A stretch of DNA of 64,000 nucleotides from contig NZ_LN831057.1 in NCBI RefSeq assembly GCF_001375495.1, positions 1 through 64,000 on the forward strand, read 5' to 3'. Position 1 is the stretch's first letter, and every line of letters begins with the position of its first letter. The translations under genes and the position numbers were made by a program. Shown here piece by piece: positions 8,497-16,921 of this stretch. Under the pieces are notes generated by a model that saw only the letters and a program-made list of their open reading frames with translations, was not told the origin of the DNA and ran no database searches. The stretch is from Flaviflexus massiliensis (GTDB lineage Bacteria; Actinomycetota; Actinomycetes; Actinomycetales; Actinomycetaceae).

Positions 8497-10320
8497 ATGG
8501 GGAAACCAGCATCCCCTGCAACACTCGCTGAAGCGAGTGCGTTGAAGGCGCAGAGCGACGGTGTCATTCGTGAGAAATCAACCGGTGCTCGGTCCATTAT
8601 TCGTTCTCTGGAGGAACTGGGCGTAGACACGGTATTTGGTCTTCCCGGTGGAACGATCCTCCCCACCTACGATCCGCTCATGGATTCGCAGAAGATCCGT
8701 CACATTCTTGTTCGTCACGAGCAGGGTGCGGGCCACGCCGCGGAAGGTTATGCCCACGCAACCGGCAAGGTTGGCGTCTGCATCGCCACCTCAGGTCCCG
8801 GTGCCACGAACCTGACGACCGCCATTCTCGATGCCTACATGGATTCGGTTCCCATGCTGGTTATCACCGGCCAGGTGGGGGCTGCCCTCATCGGTACGGA
8901 TGCGTTCCAGGAGGCGGACATCGTCGGCATCACCATGCCGATCTCGAAGCACTCCTTCCTTGTCACCGACGTCAAGGATATTCCCGCCCGTATTGCCGAG
9001 GCATACGAGCTCGCACAGACGGGCCGTCCCGGCCCGGTCATTGTCGATATCGCCAAGTCCGCTCAGAACGCTGAAGAGGAATTTGTGTGGCCCCCGGTGC
9101 GTGACCTGCCGGGCTACCGTCCCGTGACGAAGCCTAATGCTCGCCAGGTCCGCGAAGCCGCGCGCATGATCGCCACCGCGGAGAAGCCCGTCTTCTACCT
9201 GGGTGGTGGCGTGATCCGTGCGGGAGCCTCGGAAGCGGTGCGCGAACTGGTTAAGCTCACCGGTATTCCCGCCGTCACAACGCTCAATGCGATCGGTTCC
9301 CTCACTCACAACGATCCGCACAATCTGGGTATGCCGGGCATGCACGGCACTGTTGCGGCAGTTGATAGCCTGCAGCGTTCCGATCTTCTCATCACTCTCG
9401 GTGCACGTTTTGATGACCGCGTGACGGGTAGCCTCGAGTCCTTCGCCCCGCACGCTCAGGTCATTCACGCCGATATCGACCCCGCCGAGATCGGGAAGAA
9501 CCGTCACGCGGATGTTCCGATCGTCGGTGACGTGCTCGAGACGGCACGGGAACTGACTGAGGAAATGCCGGCCGCCTACCGCCAGTACGGTCAGCGTGAC
9601 ATCAGCGCGTGGTGGAAGCGGCTGAATCGCATGCGGGAAACGTACCCGCTCGGCTGGACCCCAACCGAGGACGGGAACATGGCACCCCAGTACGTGCTGG
9701 AGCAGCTCGCCGAGATTGTTGGTCCCGACGCGATCTACGTTGCGGGAGTGGGACAGCACCAAATGTGGGCATCCCAGTTCCTCAAGTTCGACGAGCCGCG
9801 CACCTGGATCAACTCCGGCGGTGCAGGAACCATGGGCCTCTCCGTTCCAGCCGCCATGGGAGCCAAGGTGGCAAGGCCCGACAAGGTCGTGTGGGCTATC
9901 GATGGTGACGGCTGCTTCCAGATGACGAATCAGGAGCTCGCGACCTGCGCGCTCAACGATATTCCGATCAAGGTTGCGGTCATCAACAACTCCTCGCTCG
10001 GCATGGTGCGCCAGTGGCAGACCCTGTTCTACAACTCGCGGTACTCGAACACCGATCTCGATACTGGGCGGGGCACCCGCAACATTCCCGACTTCGTGAA
10101 GCTCGCTGACGCCTACGGTTGCGTCGGTCTGCGTTGCGAACGCCCGGAGGATGTGGCAGATACGATCCGCCAGGCCATGGAGATCAACGACCGTCCCGTC
10201 GTCATTGATTTCCAGGTGTCGGCTGACGCCATGGTGTGGCCGATGGTGGCCGCCGGCGTCTCGAACGATGAAATCCAGTACGCCCGCGACATTGCTCCCA
10301 ACTGGGACGACGAAGAATAG
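8497..10320 (+). CDS. ilvB: Acetolactate synthase, large (catalytic) subunit
   Basis: Condenses pyruvate with pyruvate or 2-oxobutyrate to acetolactate or acetohydroxybutyrate, the first common step of branched-chain amino acid synthesis. At 607 residues it has the usual length. The activating glutamate is in [16 protein letters not shown]; the thiamine diphosphate/Mg2+ motif runs from [16 protein letters not shown] to VINN; the FAD region contains [11 protein letters not shown]. The ATG follows a near-perfect TAGGAGGA. It opens the ilvB-ilvN-ilvC operon, with nine bases to ilvN, and is preceded by the attenuator described above. Confidence 0.97.
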   Translation: MGKPASPATLAEASALKAQSDGVIREKSTGARSIIRSLEELGVDTVFGLPGGTILPTYDPLMDSQKIRHILVRHEQGAGHAAEGYAHATGKVGVCIATSGPGATNLTTAILDAYMDSVPMLVITGQVGAALIGTDAFQEADIVGITMPISKHSFLVTDVKDIPARIAEAYELAQTGRPGPVIVDIAKSAQNAEEEFVWPPVRDLPGYRPVTKPNARQVREAARMIATAEKPVFYLGGGVIRAGASEAVRELVKLTGIPAVTTLNAIGSLTHNDPHNLGMPGMHGTVAAVDSLQRSDLLITLGARFDDRVTGSLESFAPHAQVIHADIDPAEIGKNRHADVPIVGDVLETARELTEEMPAAYRQYGQRDISAWWKRLNRMRETYPLGWTPTEDGNMAPQYVLEQLAEIVGPDAIYVAGVGQHQMWASQFLKFDEPRTWINSGGAGTMGLSVPAAMGAKVARPDKVVWAIDGDGCFQMTNQELATCALNDIPIKVAVINNSSLGMVRQWQTLFYNSRYSNTDLDTGRGTRNIPDFVKLADAYGCVGLRCERPEDVADTIRQAMEINDRPVVIDFQVSADAMVWPMVAAGVSNDEIQYARDIAPNWDDEE

Positions 10321-10329
10321 AAGGAACTC

Positions 10330-10860
10330 ATGAACAATCGACACACTCTCTCGGTTCTCGTCGAAAACAAGCCCGGTGTGCTGACACGCGTCACGGCCCT
10401 GTTTGCTCGTCGAGCATTCAACATCCACTCGGTCGCGGTGGGAACGACGGAAGACCCGGAAATCTCCCGCATCACCATCGTTGTCGACGCCGACATGGCG
10501 CCCCTCGAGCAGGTGACGAAGCAACTGAACAAGCTCGTCAACGTCATCAAGATTGTGGCTCTCGAGCCCGACACGTCAGTGCAGCGCGAGCTCCTTCTCG
10601 TCAAGGTGTCCGCCACCGACGAAAACCGCACCTCCGTCCTTCAAATCGTGGACCTGTTCCGTGCCCACGTGGTGGACGTAGTACCGGATGCTGTCACGAT
10701 TGAAGCAACCGGCTCCGCAGGAAAAGTGGAGGCGTTCCTGACGTCTCTCGCCCCCTACGGGATTAAAGAAATTGTCCAATCGGGTGCAGTCGCGATCTCT
10801 CGTGGCTCGCGCTCCCTATCCGAACGAGTGAGTGCCGAACGAGCACTCCGTCGCGCCTGA
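10330..10860 (+). CDS. ilvN: Acetolactate synthase, small (regulatory) subunit
   Basis: The 176-residue partner of IlvB; it confers full activity and feedback inhibition by valine. The N-terminal ACT domain is clear ([17 protein letters not shown], then [12 protein letters not shown]), and the second ACT-like domain begins near residue 80 ([10 protein letters not shown]). AAGGAA precedes the ATG; the gene begins nine bases after ilvB and ends seventeen before ilvC, so translation is probably coupled. The last 20 residues are basic. Confidence 0.96.
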   Translation: MNNRHTLSVLVENKPGVLTRVTALFARRAFNIHSVAVGTTEDPEISRITIVVDADMAPLEQVTKQLNKLVNVIKIVALEPDTSVQRELLLVKVSATDENRTSVLQIVDLFRAHVVDVVPDAVTIEATGSAGKVEAFLTSLAPYGIKEIVQSGAVAISRGSRSLSERVSAERALRRA

Positions 10861-10877
10861 TCTACAAGGAGATTACT

Positions 10878-11903
10878 GTGGCAGAAATTTACTATGACGA
10901 CAATGCCGATCTGTCGATCATCCAATCCAAGAAGGTAGCCGTTATTGGTTACGGCTCGCAGGGCCACGCCCACGCGCTCAACCTTCGTGATTCCGGCGTT
11001 GACGTCGTTGTGGGCCTGCGTGAAGGATCCTCCTCCATCGCCAAGGCGCAGGAACAGGGACTTGCAACTGCCTCCGTTGCGGATGCAGTCAAGGAAGCCG
11101 ATGTCGTCATGATTCTTGCGCCGGACCAGCACCAGCGCACCATCTACGCCGAAGACATTGAGCCGAACCTCAAGGAAGGCGCAGCCCTGTTCTTCGCCCA
11201 CGGCTTCAACATCCGCTACGACTACATCAAGCCGTCTGCCAGCCACGACATCTGCATGGTTGCCCCCAAGGGCCCCGGTCACACGGTGCGCCGCGAATAC
11301 GTTGCAGGCCGCGGTGTTCCCGCGATCGTCGCGATCGAGCAGGACGCTTCCGGTCAGGCCTGGGATCTGGCCCTGTCCTACGCGAAGGCCATCGGTGCCA
11401 CCCGCGCCGGTGTCATCAAGACCACCTTCACCGAAGAAACCGAGACCGACCTGTTCGGTGAGCAGTCTGTTCTCTGCGGTGGCGTCACCCAGCTGATCCA
11501 GTACGGTTTTGAAACCCTGACCGAGGCCGGCTACCAGCCAGAGATCGCCTACTTCGAGGTGCTTCACGAGCTCAAGCTCATCGTTGACCTCATCAACGAG
11601 GGTGGTCTGACCAAGCAGCGCTGGTCGATTTCCGACACGGCTGAGTACGGCGACTACGTCTCCGGTCCCCGCGTTATCTCCCCCAACGTCAAGGACAACA
11701 TGAAGGCCGTCCTCGCGGACATTCAGGATGGCACCTTCGCCACCCGCTTCATCACCGACCAGGACAATGGCGGCCCCGAGTTCCAGGAGCTGCGCAAGCG
11801 CGGCGAAGGCCACCAGATCGAGAAGGTCGGCGTGGAGCTGCGTAAGGCATTCTCGTGGGAAGACACCGACGCTGACTACACCGATGGTCAGGCAGCCAGG
11901 TAG
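10878..11903 (+). CDS. ilvC: Ketol-acid reductoisomerase (class I)
   Basis: Isomerises and reduces acetolactate or acetohydroxybutyrate to the dihydroxy acids. With 341 residues it is the short, class I form. The dinucleotide site is [19 protein letters not shown], with the specificity loop GLREGSSS; the arginine and serines there suggest NADPH. The metal/substrate residues lie in the C-terminal knot ([12 protein letters not shown] and [13 protein letters not shown]). The start is a GTG preceded by AAGGAG. It is the last gene of the operon, followed by a hairpin. Confidence 0.97.
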   Translation: MAEIYYDDNADLSIIQSKKVAVIGYGSQGHAHALNLRDSGVDVVVGLREGSSSIAKAQEQGLATASVADAVKEADVVMILAPDQHQRTIYAEDIEPNLKEGAALFFAHGFNIRYDYIKPSASHDICMVAPKGPGHTVRREYVAGRGVPAIVAIEQDASGQAWDLALSYAKAIGATRAGVIKTTFTEETETDLFGEQSVLCGGVTQLIQYGFETLTEAGYQPEIAYFEVLHELKLIVDLINEGGLTKQRWSISDTAEYGDYVSGPRVISPNVKDNMKAVLADIQDGTFATRFITDQDNGGPEFQELRKRGEGHQIEKVGVELRKAFSWEDTDADYTDGQAAR

Positions 11904-11916
11904 TAAGTAGCTAGGC

Positions 11917-11947
11917 TTGGGGTGCTCCTACCAAGGGGGCACCCCAA
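11917..11947 (+). terminator. Hairpin after ilvC
   Basis: TTGGGGTGC (11917-11925) pairs with GCACCCCAA (11939-11947) across a 13-base loop, directly after the ilvC stop. No T-tract follows. The rest of the gap to leuB (about 250 bases) shows no gene; it presumably carries the leuB promoter. Confidence 0.6.
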
Positions 11948-12200
11948 CCTATCTCCACACAAGCAACCCCACGCCAGCTCCCTTCCTGATCGTTTTGCGA
12001 TGGGTCATGGCAGAGTTGTGCAATATGCAGTGTGCTTTGTGCAGTGTTTACTGTGCGGGGAAGTAAGTGGGGAAATAAGTGACGGGCTGGCGAAGCGGCC
12101 AGCCCTATCGGCACGAGATGTGTCAATCTGGAATCCACCCACGCCTTCCAGATGGTGAACGTAAAATATCAGAATATGGACGAAAGGCTAGGATGTGGTC

Positions 12201-13259
12201 ATGAATCGAACAATCAAACTTGCTGTTATTCCCGGTGACGGCATTGGTCCAGAAGTTGTTGCCGAAGGCTTGAAGGTTATGCATACGGCACTGCGTGACA
12301 CCGATGTCACGATTGAGGAAACCACGTTTGACCTGGGTGCGGCCCGCTGGCACAGAACCGGTGAGGTGTTGCCCGAGGAAGAGTTCGAACAGATTGCTGC
12401 CCACGACGCGATTCTGCTCGGCGCGGTCGGCGACCCCTCACTGCCGTCCGGGATTCTTGAACGCGGCCTGCTCCTCAAGCTCCGTTTTGCTCTCGACCAT
12501 TACGTGAACTTGCGCCCCTCCAAGTACTACCGAGGCGTGCCCACGCCGCTTGCGAACCCTGGCGAGATCGACTTCGTTGTCGTCCGCGAAGGCACCGAGG
12601 GCCTGTACGCAGGCAACGGCGGCGCCGTGCGCGTTGATACCCCGCACGAGATCGCCACCGAAGTCTCCATCAACACCGCATACGGTGTTGAACGCGTCGT
12701 GCGCTACGCATTTGAACTCGCAACGACGAGGGACAATCGCCTGACCCTCGTGCACAAGCACAACGTGCTGGTCAACGCGGGCCACCTGTGGCGCCGCACT
12801 GTCGAGCGCGTTGGCAAGGAATACGAGGGCGTTGCGGTTGACTACCTGCACGTGGATGCGGCAACGATCTTCCTCGTGACCGACCCGGGCCGCTTCGACG
12901 TGATCGTGACCGACAACCTGTTCGGTGACATACTGACCGACGAAGCCGGTGCTATCACGGGCGGTATTGGTTTGGCGGCCTCGGGCAACGTCAACCCCGA
13001 GGGCGCGCACCCGTCCATGTTCGAGCCCGTGCACGGCTCCGCACCGGACATTGCCGGCCAGCAGAAGGCCGACCCGATCGCCACGATCTCCTCCGTCGCT
13101 CTCATGCTCAATCACCTGGGGCTCACCGAGGCGGCAGCCAAGATCGAAGCAGCTGTGGATGGTGACATGGAGGCGAGGGCAGATGCGGCTGAGGCCGGAG
13201 CGCCCCTGGGCCGCACCACGAGCGAAATCGGTGACGCAGTCGTCGCCCGAATCTCATAG
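12201..13259 (+). CDS. leuB: 3-isopropylmalate dehydrogenase
   Basis: Oxidatively decarboxylates 3-isopropylmalate to 2-oxoisocaproate in leucine synthesis; the same enzyme commonly serves the citramalate route as methylmalate dehydrogenase. The start motif [10 protein letters not shown], the substrate-binding LRPSKYY, the metal site [20 protein letters not shown] and the cofactor loop [13 protein letters not shown] are all present, in about 352 residues. ATG at 12201 is chosen because AGG lies eight bases upstream; GTG at 12195 is equally open. It begins the leuB-ilvE-cimA operon, in which cimA makes the second use of LeuB likely. leuA and leuCD are not in the window. Confidence 0.95.
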   Translation: MNRTIKLAVIPGDGIGPEVVAEGLKVMHTALRDTDVTIEETTFDLGAARWHRTGEVLPEEEFEQIAAHDAILLGAVGDPSLPSGILERGLLLKLRFALDHYVNLRPSKYYRGVPTPLANPGEIDFVVVREGTEGLYAGNGGAVRVDTPHEIATEVSINTAYGVERVVRYAFELATTRDNRLTLVHKHNVLVNAGHLWRRTVERVGKEYEGVAVDYLHVDAATIFLVTDPGRFDVIVTDNLFGDILTDEAGAITGGIGLAASGNVNPEGAHPSMFEPVHGSAPDIAGQQKADPIATISSVALMLNHLGLTEAAAKIEAAVDGDMEARADAAEAGAPLGRTTSEIGDAVVARIS

Positions 13260-13270
13260 GAAGAACCGCT

Positions 13271-14413
13271 ATGACGCAGAACCCGTCGGAGCTGGAGTTG
13301 GCGGCAGCCAACCCCCTTCCCACCGCAGACGAACTCGCACACTCCTGGGAGCACACGCCCTCCCTTAACCCCGCCACCCCCGAGGCGCGTGAAGAGGTCT
13401 TCAACAGCCTCGGATTTGGTTCCGTCTTCACGGACCACATGGCGCACGCAATCTACGAGGAGGGAAAGGGCTGGCATTCGAAAGTGATCGAACCCTACGG
13501 TCCGCTCACCCTCGACCCGGCAGCTGCTGTCCTGCACTACGGCCAGGAGGTCTTCGAGGGTCTCAAGGCGTACCGTCATGATGATGGCTCGGTCTGGACG
13601 TTCCGTCCCGGCTACAACGCGGCACGGCTCAATGCCTCCTCGCGTCGCCTCGCGATCCCCGAACTCACGCCGGAAGACTTCCTCGCCTCCATCGTTGGCC
13701 TCGTCCGCGCCGATGAGGTCTGGGTACCTTCTGCTCCCGGATCGTCCCTCTACCTGCGCCCCTTCATCATCGCCACCGAGGCCTTCCTCGGCGTGCGGGC
13801 GGCGCACAAGTACGACTACCTCTGCATCGCATCCCCCTCGGGACCGTACTTCACGGGTGGCTTTGAGGGAATTTCCGTGTGGGTATCGCCCGACTACCAC
13901 CGGGCCGGCCCGGGAGGCATGGGTGCCGCAAAGACCGGAGGCAATTACGCTTCCTCGCTCGTCCCCAAGGTCATGGCGAAGGATGAGGGATTTGACGAGG
14001 TGTGTTTCCTCGATGCTGCGACCAACACCAACATTGATGAGCTTGGCGGCATGAACCTCTTCATCGTCTACGAAGACGGGACGCTTGCCACCCCGAGCCT
14101 CACCGGCAACATCCTCGAAGGCGGCACTCGCGGAGCCATTCTGCGCCTCCTTCGTGACCGGAACAGGACCGTCACGGAAAAAACGATCAACTCCGCCCAG
14201 CTCGTTGCTGACATTGAATCCGGCAAGGTATCCGAAGTCTTCGCTTGTGGCACAGCCGCGGTCGTGACTCCGGTGGCTCGGATTGCTGGCGAGGGCTTTG
14301 ATGTGAGCCTGGCCGGGGGAGAGGTCACGAAGTCGATCTACGACCAGGTCACCGCCATCCAGCTCGGCCACGAACCCGATCCCTACAACTGGACCTACAA
14401 GATCACGCCATGA
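13271..14413 (+). CDS. ilvE: Branched-chain amino acid aminotransferase
   Basis: A PLP enzyme for the last step to valine, leucine and isoleucine. The 380-residue length fits the long form common in actinobacteria. The PLP lysine is in GAAKTGGNYASS; neighbouring active-site motifs are YGQEVFEGLKAYR near residue 85, LRPFIIATE, and the cofactor-phosphate segment LTGNILEGGTRGAI. AGGAAG precedes the ATG. It begins 11 bases after leuB and overlaps cimA by four bases (ATGA). Confidence 0.96.
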   Translation: MTQNPSELELAAANPLPTADELAHSWEHTPSLNPATPEAREEVFNSLGFGSVFTDHMAHAIYEEGKGWHSKVIEPYGPLTLDPAAAVLHYGQEVFEGLKAYRHDDGSVWTFRPGYNAARLNASSRRLAIPELTPEDFLASIVGLVRADEVWVPSAPGSSLYLRPFIIATEAFLGVRAAHKYDYLCIASPSGPYFTGGFEGISVWVSPDYHRAGPGGMGAAKTGGNYASSLVPKVMAKDEGFDEVCFLDAATNTNIDELGGMNLFIVYEDGTLATPSLTGNILEGGTRGAILRLLRDRNRTVTEKTINSAQLVADIESGKVSEVFACGTAAVVTPVARIAGEGFDVSLAGGEVTKSIYDQVTAIQLGHEPDPYNWTYKITP

Positions 14414-16053
14414 GCCACGCTTTCACGATCTATGACACGACGCTGCGGGACGGGGCGCAGCAGGAGGGAATGAACCTGTCCGTCACGGACAAGCTCACCC
14501 TCCTGCCCCTCCTCGAAGCGTACGGAGCGGACATTATCGAAGGTGGATGGCCGGGAGCGATCCCGCGCGACACCGAATTCTTCGCCCGCCTCAGGGAGGA
14601 TAACCCGCTCCGGCACGCCCGCCTTGCGGCCTTCGGTGCCACGAGGAAAGCCAACGTTGACGTGGCTGACGACCAGCAGGTCGCGGCCCTCCTCAACTCC
14701 GGTGCCCCGATCATCACCCTCGTTGCCAAGTCCGATTTCCGTCACGTCCTCAAAGCCCTGCGCACAAGCGAACAGGAAAACCTCGCCATGGTGTCCGACA
14801 CCGTTAGCTACCTGGCAGGTGAGGGCCGTGAGGTCATGGTCGACCTGGAACACTTCTTCGATGGGGCGGATGAGAACAGGGCATACACGTATGCGGTGGC
14901 TGAGGCCGCGGTCCGTGCAGGAGCCACCACCATCATCGCCTGCGACACGAATGGCGGATCGCTACCGCACGTGATCGAACAGCGGGTGAGGGAACTGCGG
15001 GAGCACCTGAACGAAGCCGGGCTCGATGCGCAGATTGGCATTCACGCCCATAACGACGGTGAACTTGCTGTCGCGAACTCAATGGCGGCGGTAGAGGCCG
15101 GGGCCACCCACGTGCAGGGCACCATCAACGGCTACGGTGAGCGCACCGGCAACGCCAACATCCTCACGATCATCGCCAACCTTCAACTCAAAACCGGGCG
15201 ACAGATCGTCACACCCGAGCAACTTGCAGAACAGACGCGGGTCTCTCACGCGGTCGCCGAGCTCGTCAACATCGCCCCCTACGGGAGGCAGCCGTACACG
15301 GGCGTATCGGCTTTCGCCCATAAGGCAGGTCTCCATGCTTCCGCAATCCGGGTTGACGCCGATCTGTATCAGCACATCGATCCCGCACTCGTGGGTAACG
15401 ATATGAGAATGATCGTGTCGGATATGGCCGGTCGTGCCTCGATCGAGCTCAAGGGTCGCGAGGTCGGCATTGATCTGTCTGAACGCCCCGAGGTTCTCAC
15501 CGAGGTGACAAACCGAATCAAGGAAGCGGAAGCCCAGGGCTACACGTACGATGCGACCGATGCATCGGTCGAGCTCATCATCCGCGAGGCCGTGGACGGT
15601 ACGAAGCTGTGCTTTTTCGAGGTCGAATCCTGGGCAGCCCACCTGTCCGGTCAGAAGGATGACTCGAACGGGGCGGAAGCAATCGTCAAGCTCTCCACCG
15701 CAAACGGACGGAGTGTCACGGTCGGTGAGGGCGTCGGCCCAGTGGACGCTCTCGACAAGGCTCTGCGCGAGGCGCTCCTGCCGGTCTATCCGCAGCTCGG
15801 TGACTGCGAACTGACGGACTTCAAGGTTCGTGTTCTCGACGGTAGTGCAGCGACAAAGGCCACCACCCGAGTCATCGTGTCGATGGCATCTCCGGTTGGC
15901 ATGTGGGCAACGGTCGGCGTGGGTAAGGACGTGGTCGAAGCCTCCTGGGAGGCACTGACCGATGGGTACATTTACGGACTGTTCAGGGCGGGAGCAACGC
16001 CCCTCCCAGCATCCAGCCCGGCATCCACCACCGACGTGTCAGCCAACGCCTGA
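14410..16053 (+). CDS. cimA: (R)-citramalate synthase
   Basis: A DRE-TIM metallolyase that condenses acetyl-CoA and pyruvate to citramalate, giving 2-oxobutyrate for isoleucine without threonine. The N-terminal TIM barrel begins with IYDTTLRDGAQQEGMNLS; metal ligands lie in HAHNDGELAVANS and the family block NGYGERTGNAN follows. The C-terminal LeuA-type regulatory domain occupies about residues 400-520. Length (547) and the barrel's first strand match citramalate synthase better than LeuA or homocitrate synthase, where the motif and domain spacing differ. Start overlaps ilvE. The last 20 residues are Ala/Ser/Pro-rich. Confidence 0.92.
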   Translation: MSHAFTIYDTTLRDGAQQEGMNLSVTDKLTLLPLLEAYGADIIEGGWPGAIPRDTEFFARLREDNPLRHARLAAFGATRKANVDVADDQQVAALLNSGAPIITLVAKSDFRHVLKALRTSEQENLAMVSDTVSYLAGEGREVMVDLEHFFDGADENRAYTYAVAEAAVRAGATTIIACDTNGGSLPHVIEQRVRELREHLNEAGLDAQIGIHAHNDGELAVANSMAAVEAGATHVQGTINGYGERTGNANILTIIANLQLKTGRQIVTPEQLAEQTRVSHAVAELVNIAPYGRQPYTGVSAFAHKAGLHASAIRVDADLYQHIDPALVGNDMRMIVSDMAGRASIELKGREVGIDLSERPEVLTEVTNRIKEAEAQGYTYDATDASVELIIREAVDGTKLCFFEVESWAAHLSGQKDDSNGAEAIVKLSTANGRSVTVGEGVGPVDALDKALREALLPVYPQLGDCELTDFKVRVLDGSAATKATTRVIVSMASPVGMWATVGVGKDVVEASWEALTDGYIYGLFRAGATPLPASSPASTTDVSANA

Positions 16054-16122
16054 GGTCACGCGGTCTAGTGGTTAATCGGCTGAAATAAACAACAAATGAA
16101 ATACTGACTGGCAGAGTAAATA

Positions 16123-16169
16123 CATGCCGGAGGGGTGGATCCATCAGATGGATCCACCCCTCCAGCATG
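16123..16169. terminator. Perfect hairpin between convergent cimA and yggS
   Basis: GGAGGGGTGGATCCATC is followed, after one base, by its exact reverse complement, and the stem extends outward through CATGC/GCATG with one mismatched pair. This 47-base palindrome lies midway between two genes that converge, so a bidirectional transcription stop is likely even without T-runs. Confidence 0.7.
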
Positions 16170-16228
16170 TCAAGAACGAAGTGTGAGTACGGACTGGGCC
16201 CCGTGTGACGAGAATGGGAAGTTCTCGG

Positions 16229-16909
16229 TTAGGGCTTGGGGCGTTCGCCGAAGATTTGCCTGCCGACTCGGATCATCGTCGAGCCCTCCTCGACAGCGAT
16301 CCTCCAGTCCCCACTCATCCCCATCGACAGCTCCGTGAGATTTGAGTGCCCGCGCTCGCGGAGAGACTCGGCTAGCTCCCTCGTTGAGGCGAAGGACCGG
16401 TGAATGTCTAACTCTTCCGTCGTGTTTGCTCCGATGGTCATGAGGCCCGTGAGCGTGAGGTGGGGGAGCTGCGCAATGCTGTCAGCAAGGGCGTACGCAT
16501 CATCTGGGTCGATTCCAAACTGTGACTGTGCACCTGCGGAGTTGACCTGAATGAAGACGTTGCGGGAGAGGTCGAGGCCGTCACAGACGGTGTTGAGACG
16601 ATTGGCGGTCTTGAGGGAATCAACAGTTTGAACCGTGTCAGCGTACTGGAGTGCGACACGAGCCTTGTTGGATTGGATGTGGCCGATCACGTGAACCTCA
16701 CGGTCTGGGGCACCGAGCGCCGTCAGTTCTTCCTCGGTGGCCCGGAGCTGCTGAATGATGTTGTGACCAAAGAGCGACGCTCCCGCCTTCATGGCTTCCA
16801 TGACCTTCTCCGCCGGCTGGTGCTTAGCGGCAAGAAGGATCCGTACGTTGCGGTCACCTGCCGCCTCCTGTACCTCGGCTGAGAGTGCAGCGAACCGTTC
16901 GGCGATCAT
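16229..16909 (-). CDS. PLP homeostasis protein of the YggS/PROSC family
   Basis: A 226-residue single-domain TIM barrel that binds pyridoxal phosphate and is thought to buffer its free level; no enzyme activity is established. The PLP lysine lies in ILLAAKHQPAEKV; other marks are HVIGHIQSNKAR, VQTVDSLKTANRLN, and the phosphate-binding LSMGMSGDWRIAVEEGSTMIRVG. The usual FGENYVQE motif reads FGHNIIQQ, an uncommon variation. ATG at 16909; the gene lies 12 bases after the stop of the helicase gene on the same strand, so they are probably one operon. Confidence 0.92.
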   Translation of the reverse strand: MIAERFAALSAEVQEAAGDRNVRILLAAKHQPAEKVMEAMKAGASLFGHNIIQQLRATEEELTALGAPDREVHVIGHIQSNKARVALQYADTVQTVDSLKTANRLNTVCDGLDLSRNVFIQVNSAGAQSQFGIDPDDAYALADSIAQLPHLTLTGLMTIGANTTEELDIHRSFASTRELAESLRERGHSNLTELSMGMSGDWRIAVEEGSTMIRVGRQIFGERPKP

Positions 16910-16921
16910 GGGTCTCCTTGG

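Noticed and set aside
8791-10524. 577-codon frame antisense to ilvB
   Set aside because: Shadow of a high-GC coding gene; His/Asp/Gly-rich composition, no ribosome site, no motif.
10755-11813. 352-codon frame antisense to ilvC
   Set aside because: Shadow frame; ilvC is unmistakable on the plus strand.
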